Shown here: positions 20,001 to 28,700 of the stretch, piece by piece
Numbering within the stretch: position 1 is the first letter of the stretch
How the letters are laid out: every line of letters starts with the position of its first letter
Origin: Kribbibacterium absianum
GTDB lineage: Bacteria; Actinomycetota; Coriobacteriia; Coriobacteriales; Atopobiaceae
Direction: 5' to 3'
DNA length: 64,000 nucleotides
NCBI RefSeq assembly: GCF_030067705.1
Contig: NZ_JASJEX010000001.1
Location: 372,001 to 436,000 of the forward strand
Made by a program: the position numbers and the translations under genes
Notes under the pieces: model-generated
What the model saw: the letters and a program-made list of their open reading frames with translations, nothing else
Told to the model about the DNA's origin: nothing
Database searches by the model: none

Positions 20001-20936
20001 GTGGGGTTCCAGGAGTCCGAGAGCCGCTTCCGCTCCATCAACCGCGTGCTGTGGGCGATCATGGGGCTCAACCTGGCGGTGGCGGCCGCCAAGTTCTTCT
20101 ACGGCCTCGCCACCGGGTCGCTCTCCATGCGCACTGACGGCATCGCGAGCGCCTTTGACGCCGTTTCGAACATCGTGGGCATCGCGGGCGTCACGCTCGC
20201 GGCGCGCCCGGCCGACAAGGACCATCCCTACGGCCATGCGAAGTTCGAGACCTATGCGAGCGTCGCCATCGGCGCGATGCTCGTCTTCGCGGCCGTCAAC
20301 GTGTTCTCGGAAGGGTTCCACGCGCTCCTCACCGGCGAGCACCACGTGGTGGTCGATGCCGGCAGCTACGCGGTCATGCTCGGCACCTTGGCCATCAACA
20401 TCGGGGTGAGCCTGTACGAGCGGCGAGCCGGCAAGCGCCTCAAGAGCGAGGTGCTCGTCGCCGACGCGCGCCACACGCAGTCGGACGCCTACGTGTCCGT
20501 GTCGGTCGTGGTCGGACTCGTGTTCGTGCAGCTGGGCTTTCCGGTGGCGGACGCCGTCGCGTCGATCGTGGTGGGCGTGGCCATCGTCTTCAGTGCCATC
20601 GAGGTGCTCAAGGCCGCGAACGCGACGCTTTCGGACGAGGCGCGCATTCCGGCCGGGGAACTTCGCGACGTGGCCGAGCGGGTGCCCGGCGTCGCCTCGG
20701 TCCACTCGGTGCGCACACGCGGCACGGAGGGAGAGGTCTTCGTCGACCTCCATGTGCTCGTGGACCCGCAGATGACGGTCCTTGAGGCCCATGGGGTCTC
20801 CGGAGAGGTGGAGCAGGCGGTCCAGGCCGCGCACCCGGAGGTGGTCGAGGTCATGGTGCATATCGAGCCTGACACCGACTGGGAACGGTTCGAGGGCGAG
20901 AGCGCCGATGCCGCCCTTAACGGCACCGGCCGGTGA
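20001..20936 (+). CDS. Cation diffusion facilitator transporter
   Basis: A 311-residue CDF-family metal exporter: about five to six membrane spans, then a cytosolic C-terminal domain (SVHSVRTRGTEGEVFVDLHV). CDF proteins exchange Zn2+, Mn2+ or Fe2+ for protons. In the second transport motif H158 and D162 (HTQSD) are intact, but in the first, DGIASAFD, the residue four before D53 is Ala49 where a His or Asp ligand is expected. GTG 20001 begins one base after the phosphatase stop, so the two are co-transcribed, although no functional link is obvious. Metal specificity cannot be read from the sequence. Confidence 0.85.
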   Translation: MGFQESESRFRSINRVLWAIMGLNLAVAAAKFFYGLATGSLSMRTDGIASAFDAVSNIVGIAGVTLAARPADKDHPYGHAKFETYASVAIGAMLVFAAVNVFSEGFHALLTGEHHVVVDAGSYAVMLGTLAINIGVSLYERRAGKRLKSEVLVADARHTQSDAYVSVSVVVGLVFVQLGFPVADAVASIVVGVAIVFSAIEVLKAANATLSDEARIPAGELRDVAERVPGVASVHSVRTRGTEGEVFVDLHVLVDPQMTVLEAHGVSGEVEQAVQAAHPEVVEVMVHIEPDTDWERFEGESADAALNGTGR

Positions 20937-21379
20937 CCCTTCCCCCTTTTTCCAAAGGACATACCTTTTGGTTTGTAGCGTGTTTGTGGTGATTGAGAAC
21001 AGGCTTAAGGTCTCGTCATTGCACAACTGGTTGCCGTAATTGCGCCTATGCTCGATATATGTAGGGATATCGATATGTGGTGTCTCGATGGCGAGCTGCG
21101 AGACGCCGGCCACGAGTCCTTTCATATTCCTTTGGCAGGACATTCTGTGAGCAGGGAGTATCTAAGAACATGAATGGTTTCCTGTGGCCTCGCCACTGAG
21201 CGCCCAGAGGGGCGCGGCGCCGAGGCGTCGCGCATCGTTGCTTTTCAGCTGCCGTTTGGGTACAGCACGTTATGGTCGCACTGAACAACAAGAGCTGTGG
21301 GATCGGCTCCTAGGGAGTCGCTCGGGGTAAGAGCCGAGCGGCGCAAAGGCCGGGTCGAAGTCTGAGAGGAGGGGCGCCG
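20937..21379. other. Intergenic region with weak hairpin
   Basis: A gene-free 443-base stretch, more AT-rich at 20980-21180 than its surroundings. A 7-bp hairpin (20952-20971) followed by TTT just after the CDF gene could be a weak terminator. No ORF with a plausible ribosome site and no RNA gene was recognised in the rest. Confidence 0.35.
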
Positions 21380-22156
21380 GTGCTGATCGTGTCCGATTGC
21401 ATGCTCGTGCCCGTCCGGTCCGACCTCGACCTCACGACGGCGCCCGTTCTTCGCCAGCACCTCGACCGCATCGTTGAGGGCGGCTGCAAGCGGGTGATCC
21501 TCGACATGGACGGGGTGGAGTACGTGGACTCCACTGGCATGGCGATGATCCTCGCGGAGTCGCGCGCGATGCGGAACCGCGGGGGTTTGCTTTCTCTGGC
21601 GAACGTGTCCGAGAACACGATGCGCGCCCTCTCGATTGGGTGCCTCACCTCCTTCATCCCCTGCACCCAGAAGCCGGAGGCGGTCGGTGCCGTGGCGCCG
21701 CTCAAGCCGGGCGTCACGCCGAAGCGACGTCTCACCATCAAGATTGACGCCGGCAACCTCGAGGCCTCCCGCGCGCGGCTGCGCGAGCTGCTCGTCATGT
21801 TGCCGCTCACGGACGAAGAGGTCTTCGACATGACCCTCGCCGCCGGCGAGGCCATGGGCAATTGCGTGCTCCACACGCCCGAGGCCTGCGGGTTCCTCAC
21901 GTTCGCCGTGTTCGACGACCGCCTGGTGATCGAGGCCGTGGACAACGGCCCGGGTTTCTCCATCGCGAGCGACGAGGAGCCGGTCCCGACGCTGGAGCAC
22001 GGCCGCGGCATCAAGATCATGCGCCTGCTCTGCGACAAGGTGGACATCTTCCGCAAGCCCACCGGCAACGGGACGGTGGCCCGGATGACCAAGCTCTTCT
22101 CGAGCCGCGGGTTCGGCCCCGTCGAGGAGGAGTCCTGGGAGGCCAAGATCGCGTAG
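21380..22156 (+). CDS. Fused STAS antagonist and HATPase anti-sigma-type protein
   Basis: A 258-residue protein joining two partner-switch modules normally on separate chains. Residues 1-105 form a STAS domain with DSTG at 50-53; Ser51 matches the phosphorylated serine of RsbV/SpoIIAA. Residues 125-245 form a GHKL ATPase like RsbW: N-box GEAMGNCVLH, G1 DNGPGF and G2 HGRGIKIM are present. In known systems the kinase phosphorylates the antagonist and a PP2C enzyme reverses it. A PAS/GAF/PP2C gene lies just upstream. No sigma-factor gene is adjacent, so the final target is unknown. GTG 21380 has GAGGAGGGG 7 bases before it. Confidence 0.85.
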   Translation: MLIVSDCMLVPVRSDLDLTTAPVLRQHLDRIVEGGCKRVILDMDGVEYVDSTGMAMILAESRAMRNRGGLLSLANVSENTMRALSIGCLTSFIPCTQKPEAVGAVAPLKPGVTPKRRLTIKIDAGNLEASRARLRELLVMLPLTDEEVFDMTLAAGEAMGNCVLHTPEACGFLTFAVFDDRLVIEAVDNGPGFSIASDEEPVPTLEHGRGIKIMRLLCDKVDIFRKPTGNGTVARMTKLFSSRGFGPVEEESWEAKIA

Positions 22157-22186
22157 CCTGAGCCCCGCAGAGTTTGTAAACCCCGC

Positions 22187-22215
22187 TTGCGCCGCTCGGG
22201 TGAGTGCGGTACAGT
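22187..22215 (+). promoter_or_regulatory. Probable promoter of tRNA-Gly
   Basis: TTGCGC and TACAGT are exactly 17 bases apart, ending 11 bases before the tRNA. Confidence 0.6.
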
Positions 22216-22226
22216 AGCTCCCGCAA

Positions 22227-22302
<76 letters not shown>

Positions 22303-22313
22303 GTGTGAACTTC

Positions 22314-22336
22314 GGCCGGACCATCTCCGGCCTTTT
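22314..22336 (+). terminator. Intrinsic terminator between tRNA-Gly and tRNA-Cys
   Basis: GGCCGGA and TCCGGCC arms, a 5-base loop, then TTTT. It may only partly stop transcription, because tRNA-Cys starts 5 bases later with no visible promoter of its own. Confidence 0.75.
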
Positions 22337-22341
22337 ACATT

Positions 22342-22415
22342 GGCGACGTGGCCAAGTGGTAAGGCAGGGGCCTGCAAAGCCCTTACCCCCAGTTCGAATC
22401 TGGGCGTCGCCTCCA
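22342..22415 (+). tRNA. tRNA-Cys (GCA)
   Basis: 74 bases with acceptor arms GGCGACG/CGTCGCC, T-loop GTTCGAATC and CCA. The anticodon loop CTGCAAA gives GCA. Confidence 0.95.
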
Positions 22416-22425
22416 TGGAACGACT

Positions 22426-22455
22426 GACCCCCGGTGCGCTGGGGGTCTTTTGTTT
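22426..22455 (+). terminator. Intrinsic terminator after tRNA-Cys
   Basis: GACCCCC and GGGGGTC pair around an 8-base loop and are followed by TTTTGTTTT. Confidence 0.88.
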
Positions 22456-22609
22456 TGGGCGGCGGCAGGGCCGGCGGGGACGAGCATGTCGCGGTTCGTT
22501 GACATCGTGCCTCTGCGCGGGAAGGCCGAAGACGGTGGAACACGGCGCGGCGGTGCCCGTCGCTGCGCTACCATCTTTGATCGCTGTCCGTCTCGGCGAG
22601 GGAGGCCCC

Positions 22610-23665
22610 ATGCGCGTCAACCAAGCGATCCTGCACACCTACGACGCCAAGTCCTGCGTCAAGGTCTTCTCAGAGGCGCCGATGGACCTGTCCCAGGACC
22701 ACATCAAGCGCTACGTGGGCTCGCAGGCGCGCCGTGCGCTGAGCAACCTCGACGCGCGGCGCGGGGCGTTCGTGCCCGAGAGCGCGTTCGCCCGGGACGT
22801 CGCGTCGTTCTTCCGCGGCCAGGTGGGTTTCGTGCCGTTCACGGCGTCCGTGGCCGAGTTCCTGATCGCCCAGATGACGCAGATGGAGCACACGGACTCG
22901 TTCGACATGCTGTTCCTCGATTTCGAGGGTGCCAAGGAGAAGCCTGTGAACGACCTCACCGACGAGGAGGTCGAGGTGATGTACGAGGCCCAGGCGCCCC
23001 GGTACCTGGCCCTTGTCATCTTGGAGAGCAAGCAGGCGTACATGCACGAGGTGGGGAAGGACGAGCTGGGCCACACCCGTGCGTCGATCGCCCAGCATTA
23101 CGCGATCATGCCGAACCCCGGCCAGAAGGTGGCGTCGTTCGCGGTGGTGTCCGCCGCAGGCGACGTGCGCTTCTGCGACGAGCCGCGCGAGATCGCCGGC
23201 CACAGCGTCGAGCTGCTCCCCGAGAAGCTCCTGCAGTGCACGGACGAACCGTCGAGCAAGGAAGTGGTGACGGAGGTCTGCGGCCTGGTGAACGCGGTGG
23301 CCGAGGAGTTCGGTGCCAACGCGGCGGAGGCCGTCGCCCGGGCGAAGGCCTACGTGTCCGAGACGGCCGAGGCGGACGAGGCGCTCGCGCCCGAGCTGCT
23401 GGCGCGGGAGGTGTTCGAGACCGACACGCTGCGGGAGCGCTTCGTGGCCGAGGCGGCCGACGAGGGGCTGCCGGACCGCGTGACGGTGGAGCCCGAGGTG
23501 GCGCGGCGTGTGGCTGCCAAGCACCGCATCCGCACCGACACGGGCGTGGACATCACGTTCCCGGCCGAGTACGGCAAGAACCCGGACTTCCTCGAGTTCG
23601 AGAGCGCGCCGGACGGCAGCATCTCGATCAAGATCAAACAGGTGAACGAGATCCAGAACCGCTGA
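22610..23665 (+). CDS. Nucleoid-associated protein, YejK/NdpA (37-kDa) family
   Basis: A 351-residue soluble protein resembling the YejK/NdpA family, which associates with the bacterial nucleoid; its exact role is unsettled. Supporting features are the overall length, the N-terminal pattern ILHTYDAKSCVKVFSEAPMD, ILESKQAYMHEV in the middle, and the closing TDTGVDITFPAEYGKNPDFL. ATG 22610 follows GGGAGG by 4 bases; the longer frame from 22187 runs back through tRNA genes. It stands alone between the tRNA block and a strong convergent terminator. The family call is by pattern recognition only. Confidence 0.75.
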   Translation: MRVNQAILHTYDAKSCVKVFSEAPMDLSQDHIKRYVGSQARRALSNLDARRGAFVPESAFARDVASFFRGQVGFVPFTASVAEFLIAQMTQMEHTDSFDMLFLDFEGAKEKPVNDLTDEEVEVMYEAQAPRYLALVILESKQAYMHEVGKDELGHTRASIAQHYAIMPNPGQKVASFAVVSAAGDVRFCDEPREIAGHSVELLPEKLLQCTDEPSSKEVVTEVCGLVNAVAEEFGANAAEAVARAKAYVSETAEADEALAPELLAREVFETDTLRERFVAEAADEGLPDRVTVEPEVARRVAAKHRIRTDTGVDITFPAEYGKNPDFLEFESAPDGSISIKIKQVNEIQNR

Positions 23666-23700
23666 GTCCCGGTGACGCACACAGGGCACGCAAAGAGAAA

Positions 23701-23731
23701 CGGCCGGGAGGGTTCGCCTCCCGGCCGTCTT
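23701..23731. terminator. Bidirectional terminator
   Basis: A perfect 11-bp stem (23701-23711 with 23717-23727) lies between convergent genes. A T-rich tract follows it on the plus strand (TCTTGT) and on the minus strand (TTTCTCTTT). Confidence 0.85.
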
Positions 23732-23756
23732 GTGTGCAGTGGAACGTGGTGTGCGC

Positions 23757-25142
23757 CTACGCGTTGGCGGCGGCCACAGCCGCCATCGCGACCGAGCCGA
23801 TGTAGTTGATCGGCTGGCAGAACTGCGGCTGGAAGAGCAGGTCCACGCCGGCCAGCTGGTCGATGGTGAAGCCGGCGGCGATGGCGATGGAGACGGCGTT
23901 CGCGGCCTGGCCCACGTCCGGCTGCGTGCACATGAACTGGGCGCCGAGCACGCGACGGGTGCCCTTCTCCCAGACGAGGGTGCAGGTGACCGGCGCGGTC
24001 GTCAGCAGGAACGCCGGGCGGTAGTCCTCGACGATCGTGACGGCCTGCGCGTCCACGCCCATCTGCTCGGCGTTCTGCAGCGTGAGGCCGGTGCCGGCGA
24101 TGGAGAGGTCGTAGAGCTGCACGGCGCTGGTGCCCTGGGTGCCGAGGTACGCCTGCGTGGGCTCGAGCATGTTGGCGCCCACGACGAGGCCCTGGCGCAC
24201 GGCGTTGGTGGCGAGCGGGTTGTAGAAGTCCGTGTGCGTGGGGTTGTAGATCACGGAGCAGGAGTCGCCGGCGGCGAAGACGTCCTGGCTCGGCTCGGAC
24301 TCCCCGGCGAGCGTGGCGCGCTGGTACTGGTCCACGCGGATGGCGCCGTTGGGCAGGGCCTCGAACTGGCCGGCCCACAGCTCGGTGCGCGGCGAGAAGC
24401 CGATGGCGAGGATCGCGTACTCGGTCTCGTGCTCCGCCTGGTCGGTCTTCACGACGACGCCGCCGTCGGTGAGGTGGAAGGACTCCACATTCTCGCCGAG
24501 GGCCAGCTTCACGCCGTGCTCGCAGTAGGCCTGCTCCACGGCGGCGGCCACGTCGGCGTCCATCGTGCGGGCGAGGACGTGCTCGGTCATGTCGACGAGC
24601 GTCACGGCGACGCCCGCCTCGGAGAGCTGCTCGGCCAGCTCGGCGCCGATGTAGCCGGCGCCGATCACGGTCACGGACTTGGCGCCGGTGCAGAGCTCCT
24701 TGATCTGCTTGGCGTGGTCCCAGTTCTTGCAGAGGAGGACGCGCTCGGCCTCCATGGCCTGCTCGAGGCCAGCGAACGGCGGCACGACGGGCTTGGAGCC
24801 GGTGGTCACGACGAGCTTGTCGAACGCGAGCTCGTGCTCGACGCCCTCGGGCTCGTCGAGGCCGCGGTACTTCAGGGTCTTGCCCTTGGCGTCCAGCGAG
24901 GTGACGTCGGTGCACATGTGCATTGTGGCGCCGAGCTCGGCCAGGGCGGCGGGAGAGCTGTAGAACATCTTGTTGGGGTCGCTCACGTGGTCGCCGACCC
25001 AAAGCGCGATGCCGCAGGAGAGGAACGACAGCGTGTCGTTGCGCTCGAAGACGTGCACCTCCCAGTCGGGATGGGCGGTAAGGATGGACTGCGTGGCGAA
25101 GGTGCCGGCATGCGTGCAGCCGACAACGGCGACCTTGGTCAT
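23757..25142 (-). CDS. nox: NADH oxidase (FAD, single redox cysteine)
   Basis: A 461-residue flavoprotein of the NADH oxidase / CoA-disulfide reductase group. It has an N-terminal FAD site (VVGCTHAGTFA), the redox cysteine C43 in FLSCGIALWVG, an NADH-binding VIGAGYIGAELAEQL and a second FAD motif DVFAAGDSC. The FLSCGIAL context fits water-forming Nox, which reduces O2 with NADH and protects anaerobes from oxygen. The ATG at 25142 is chosen over an in-frame upstream codon because it has GAAAGG nearby and starts with the beta strand. It is monocistronic, ending at the bidirectional terminator. Confidence 0.9.
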   Translation of the reverse strand: MTKVAVVGCTHAGTFATQSILTAHPDWEVHVFERNDTLSFLSCGIALWVGDHVSDPNKMFYSSPAALAELGATMHMCTDVTSLDAKGKTLKYRGLDEPEGVEHELAFDKLVVTTGSKPVVPPFAGLEQAMEAERVLLCKNWDHAKQIKELCTGAKSVTVIGAGYIGAELAEQLSEAGVAVTLVDMTEHVLARTMDADVAAAVEQAYCEHGVKLALGENVESFHLTDGGVVVKTDQAEHETEYAILAIGFSPRTELWAGQFEALPNGAIRVDQYQRATLAGESEPSQDVFAAGDSCSVIYNPTHTDFYNPLATNAVRQGLVVGANMLEPTQAYLGTQGTSAVQLYDLSIAGTGLTLQNAEQMGVDAQAVTIVEDYRPAFLLTTAPVTCTLVWEKGTRRVLGAQFMCTQPDVGQAANAVSIAIAAGFTIDQLAGVDLLFQPQFCQPINYIGSVAMAAVAAANA

Positions 25143-25281
25143 AAGGCGCTGCCTTTCTCGAAACTTGTGCAGATGCGTCAAAGAATAGGCGAGGGGTTTG
25201 GAGAAAACGGTGACGGCAGGACCCCCTCCAGAGGGCCGAGAGGCTGAAGAGGACCTGGGAAAAGAAAAACGAAAATTCCCG

Positions 25282-25309
25282 TTGCACGGCGGCGAGGCTT
25301 TGCTATAGT
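25282..25309 (+). promoter_or_regulatory. Probable promoter of tRNA-Ala
   Basis: TTGCAC and TATAGT lie 16 bases apart, with TGC directly before the -10 as in extended -10 promoters. Confidence 0.65.
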
Positions 25310-25328
25310 AATCCCCGCACCAACCCAC

Positions 25329-25404
25329 GGGGATATAGCTCAGCTGGGAGAGCGCATGACTGGCAGTCATGAGGTCAGGGGTTCGATCCCCCTTATCTCC
25401 ACCA
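25329..25404 (+). tRNA. tRNA-Ala (GGC)
   Basis: 76 bases with acceptor GGGGATA/TATCTCC, D-arm GCTCAGCTGGGAGAGC, T-loop GTTCGATCC and CCA. The anticodon loop CTGGCAG gives GGC. Confidence 0.95.
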
Positions 25405-25413
25405 GAAATGACG

Positions 25414-25442
25414 GGGCGGCGGCGTTGAGCCGTCGCCCTTTT
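25414..25442 (+). terminator. Intrinsic terminator after tRNA-Ala
   Basis: A 10-bp GC-rich stem with one G-T pair and a 5-base loop is followed by TTTT. Confidence 0.8.
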
Positions 25443-25450
25443 CTGTACCA

Positions 25451-25526
25451 GGGCCTATAGCATAACGGTCAATGCAGGGGACTCATAATCCCTTGACTGC
25501 AGGTTCGAATCCTGCTGGGCCCACCA
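25451..25526 (+). tRNA. tRNA with CAU anticodon (elongator Met or Ile2)
   Basis: 76 bases with acceptor GGGCCTA/TGGGCCC, T-loop GTTCGAATC and CCA. The loop CTCATAA gives CAU. It lacks initiator features. Elongator Met and lysidine-modified Ile2 cannot be separated without a covariance model. The D arm is unusual (GCATAACGGTCAATGC instead of GCTCA..GAGC). Confidence 0.88.
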
Positions 25527-25798
25527 GACACCATCTGCCCGAACACTGCTGACCTGCGGGTTCGCAGCGTCCGGGCCTTCTTTTGCGCCTCTGTCGGGCC
25601 ATGGGAAGAACGCCTCCACCGTTCCTTCATGTGCATAGCCGCCGGCGGGGGACGGTTGTCCCCCGCCTTCTTCATCCTCCGGCGTCTCCGTACTTCTAGT
25701 GGGGCGCGTCCCCGCTTTGTTCACAGCTGCGGCGGTCGCGGTATGGTGAGTAGCGTTTGCCGAAGGTCAAAGGGCGAGGCTCGGCGAGAGGGGGCGGC

Positions 25799-27406
25799 GT
25801 GAGCGACAAGGAGCGGGGCCGGAGCGACGATGCCGCCGAGAAGGAGCCTGCCGCGCCGCTGACCGAGCGCGAACTCGAGGCGGCAGAGCAGCCCTTCGAG
25901 TCCTTTGTCGGCTTCTACGACGAGCTGGACGAAGAGGGCAAGAAGGCCGCCGAGAAGGGGAGCGCGGCCGCAGCTCCGGACCATCGGGCCCCCGCGCGCC
26001 CCCAGCGCTCTCACCTTAAGATCGGCATCGCGGGCGCCGCGCACGTCGCGCCCAAGAAGAGGTCGGCGAAGCAAACGGCCACGTCCGAGAAGGACGCGGA
26101 GCCCCAGCCTCGGCCCCAGTCTGCATCCTCGAAGGCCGCCGCGCCCAAGGCGCGCCCTGCGTCCGTCGCCGAGGAGGACGAGGGCGACAAGGCGAAGGCG
26201 CGCAAGGGCGCGGTCTTCATGGCCGTCATCCTCGGCGTCTATTTCGCGTGGATCCTCATCACCGGTCAGATGGGCGACTTCGTCGGCGCGCTCGCGAACG
26301 CGTCCGTGCCCTGGCTCGTCGGCGCGCTCGCCTGCATGGCCTTCAACACCCTGTGCGGCACGCTGGCGTTCGTGTTCGCCGTCTATATCGACCCATCGAG
26401 CCCGGTGGGGGTTCGCGACTGCCTGTCGGTGGAGGCGAGCGGCGTGCTCTTCGGCAACCTGACGCCGATGAGCTCGGGCACGGTGCCGGCGCAGATCTAC
26501 CGCCTGACCCGCGCCGGCTTGGAGGTGGGCGAGGCGACGGCGCTCCAGCTCACCCGTTTCGTGATGTACCAGGCGGGGGAGGTCGTCGTCGCGGCGGTGC
26601 TCCTGCTCCTCAAGTTCCAGTTCTTCGTGGACACCTACGGCAACATCGTGTTCCTCAACCTCGTGGTGTTCGCGATCCAGACCGCGCAGGCCTCCGGCCT
26701 GCTCATCGTGTGCCTCTTGCCGCGCTTCGTGATTCGTGTGGGCAACTGGGGGATCAAGTTCGCCTGGCGCCACAACTGGATCGGGGACGCCACCTACGAC
26801 AAGTACTACCAAATGGTGAACGAGCAGGTCATGCAGTTCTCGGATGCGTTCCGTGCCTCGTTCGAGCACAAGTGGTCGCTGGCCCTCACGTGGCTCGCGA
26901 CGCTGGGGCAGATGGTGGGGTTCTACTCGGTGCCGTGGTTCGTGCTCAACGCCCTCGGCATGCAGGCCGACTTCCTCACGTGCCTGGCCGCGGCGTCCAT
27001 GGTGCAGATGATCGGCAACTCGGTGCCGCTGCCCGGTGGCACGGGCGGCAACGAGGCCGGCTTCGCGTTCTTCTTCGGCCCCATTTTCGGCGCGATGGCC
27101 ACGCCCGGGTTCGTCATCTGGCGTCTCGCCTCCTTCTTCATCCCCACGCTCGTGGCGCTGCCGCTGTCGGCGCTGCGATCCAATCACCACCGCTCCATCT
27201 ACCAGCGCTGGAACACGTTCGTCCATCGCAGGGGCATGCATGCGACGGTCTCGGTGGGGCGGCCGGCGCAGAAGGGCCAGCGTCTCAAGCGGGGCGCCGG
27301 CGTGTCGCTGCTCGTGGGCGACCGGCGCGATTCCATGGAGGGGCGAACCGTGCGACGCGGTCGCAAGAAGGAGACGGTGTTCAAGTCGCGACGGAAGGAT
27401 CGGTGA
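25799..27406 (+). CDS. LPG-synthase-TM-like integral membrane protein (first of pair)
   Basis: A 535-residue protein. About 140 N-terminal residues are charged and Ala/Lys-rich, predicted disordered and cytosolic, and are followed by about eight membrane spans. The core resembles the flippase-like transmembrane domain of lysylphosphatidylglycerol synthases (UPF0104/AglD group): GVLFGNLTPMSSGTVPAQIYRLTR and NSVPLPGGTGGNEAGF are typical. No aminoacyl-transferase domain is present, so lipid movement is likelier than lipid lysylation. GTG 25799 is preferred to TTG 25757 because GAGAGGGGG precedes it. Confidence 0.72.
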   Translation: MSDKERGRSDDAAEKEPAAPLTERELEAAEQPFESFVGFYDELDEEGKKAAEKGSAAAAPDHRAPARPQRSHLKIGIAGAAHVAPKKRSAKQTATSEKDAEPQPRPQSASSKAAAPKARPASVAEEDEGDKAKARKGAVFMAVILGVYFAWILITGQMGDFVGALANASVPWLVGALACMAFNTLCGTLAFVFAVYIDPSSPVGVRDCLSVEASGVLFGNLTPMSSGTVPAQIYRLTRAGLEVGEATALQLTRFVMYQAGEVVVAAVLLLLKFQFFVDTYGNIVFLNLVVFAIQTAQASGLLIVCLLPRFVIRVGNWGIKFAWRHNWIGDATYDKYYQMVNEQVMQFSDAFRASFEHKWSLALTWLATLGQMVGFYSVPWFVLNALGMQADFLTCLAAASMVQMIGNSVPLPGGTGGNEAGFAFFFGPIFGAMATPGFVIWRLASFFIPTLVALPLSALRSNHHRSIYQRWNTFVHRRGMHATVSVGRPAQKGQRLKRGAGVSLLVGDRRDSMEGRTVRRGRKKETVFKSRRKDR

Positions 27407-27476
27407 CGCATCGTCGCCGACGGGCTTCGGGTAGGTACCGGCGGAAGCGCACCCGCTCAAAGGAGCCTCTTCGGAT

Positions 27477-28643
27477 ATGACCGACGAGCCCACAAAGGCA
27501 CACGAGCCCCAGGTGACCGACGACGTCGGTGCCGCCAACGTCGGCGCGGACAAGCCGGGCCCCGTCCAGGTTCCCGCCATGGACAACGAGAAGAAGAACA
27601 AGCGCGATGCCGTGATCGGCGCCGTGTTCATGGCCGTCGTGCTGGTGGGGTTCGGGGTCTACGTGGTCGCGACCGGGCAGTCCGAGCAGCTCTGGCACGC
27701 GCTGCAGGGCGTTCAGACCGGCTGGGTCGTCGCGGCCTGCGCGATGATGGCGCTGTATCTCGGGTTCGGCACGTTGGCGTTCGCGATCGCGGCGGCATTG
27801 GACCCGAAGACGCCGCTCGGTGTCATGGACCTCTGCGCGGTCGAGGCGAGCGGCACCTTTTTCGGCAACTTGACCCCGATGATGATGGGCTCGGTGCCGG
27901 CGCAGATCGTCGTGCTCGTCAAGGAGGGGCTCGGCGCTGGCGAGGCCACCGCGCTTCAGCTGACGCGCTTCCTCATGTACCAGGTCGCCGAGGTAGCGCT
28001 CTGCGGAGGGCTGCTCGCCGTGAGCTGGGGCTACTTCACCGAGCACTACGGCTCAGTCGTGTGGCTCAACTTCGTGCTCTTTGCGATCAAGTTCGCGCAG
28101 TTCGCGGTGACGCTGTGCGTGTGCCTTTTCCCGCACTGGGTCAGGAGGCTTGCGAACCGCCTGCTGGACTGGGTGGAGCAGAAGGGCTTCAAGCGGCTCG
28201 CGCCCCATGTGCCGGAGTGGCGCGTTGCGGTGGACTCGCAGGTGGAACAGTTCGCGAGCGCGTTCCGTGGCGCCGTGAGGCACAAGCGGGCCATGGCGGC
28301 GATGTTCCTCGCGAGCGCCGCGCAGCTGTCCATCCTGTACGGGAGCCCGTGGTTCATCTTGATGGCGTTCGGGAGACCCACGCCGTTCCTCATCGCGATC
28401 ACGGCGGGCGCGCTCGTGCAGTTCGTGAGCAACTCGATCCCGTTGCCCGGCGGCACGGGTGGCATCGAGGCCGCCTTCGCGGTGTTCTTCGGGCCGTTGT
28501 TCGGAACGGCGGCGACCGCAGCGTACCTCGTGTGGCGCCTCGTGACGTTCTACGGCTACACCGTGCTGTGCGGCGTCGCGACGACGTTCCGCACCAAGAA
28601 GGGCGGGAAGTCCGTCAACAAGCGGCTGGGCAGACTGGCCTGA
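27477..28643 (+). CDS. LPG-synthase-TM-like integral membrane protein (second of pair)
   Basis: A 388-residue paralogue of the previous protein with a shorter charged N-terminus (about 45 residues). The same landmarks recur: GTFFGNLTPMMMGSVPAQIV, TALQLTRFLMYQVAEVA and NSIPLPGGTGGIEAAFAVFF. The ATG at 27477 has AAAGGAG 11 bases upstream. The two genes are 70 bases apart and were probably produced by tandem duplication. They likely act in lipid or lipid-linked carrier movement across the membrane, but no partner enzyme gene lies beside them to name the substrate. Confidence 0.72.
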   Translation: MTDEPTKAHEPQVTDDVGAANVGADKPGPVQVPAMDNEKKNKRDAVIGAVFMAVVLVGFGVYVVATGQSEQLWHALQGVQTGWVVAACAMMALYLGFGTLAFAIAAALDPKTPLGVMDLCAVEASGTFFGNLTPMMMGSVPAQIVVLVKEGLGAGEATALQLTRFLMYQVAEVALCGGLLAVSWGYFTEHYGSVVWLNFVLFAIKFAQFAVTLCVCLFPHWVRRLANRLLDWVEQKGFKRLAPHVPEWRVAVDSQVEQFASAFRGAVRHKRAMAAMFLASAAQLSILYGSPWFILMAFGRPTPFLIAITAGALVQFVSNSIPLPGGTGGIEAAFAVFFGPLFGTAATAAYLVWRLVTFYGYTVLCGVATTFRTKKGGKSVNKRLGRLA

Positions 28644-28700
28644 GCCCGAGCTCGCACGAGGCCCGACGCAGAGAGCGCACTCTGTTGTGGGTTAGCGCGC

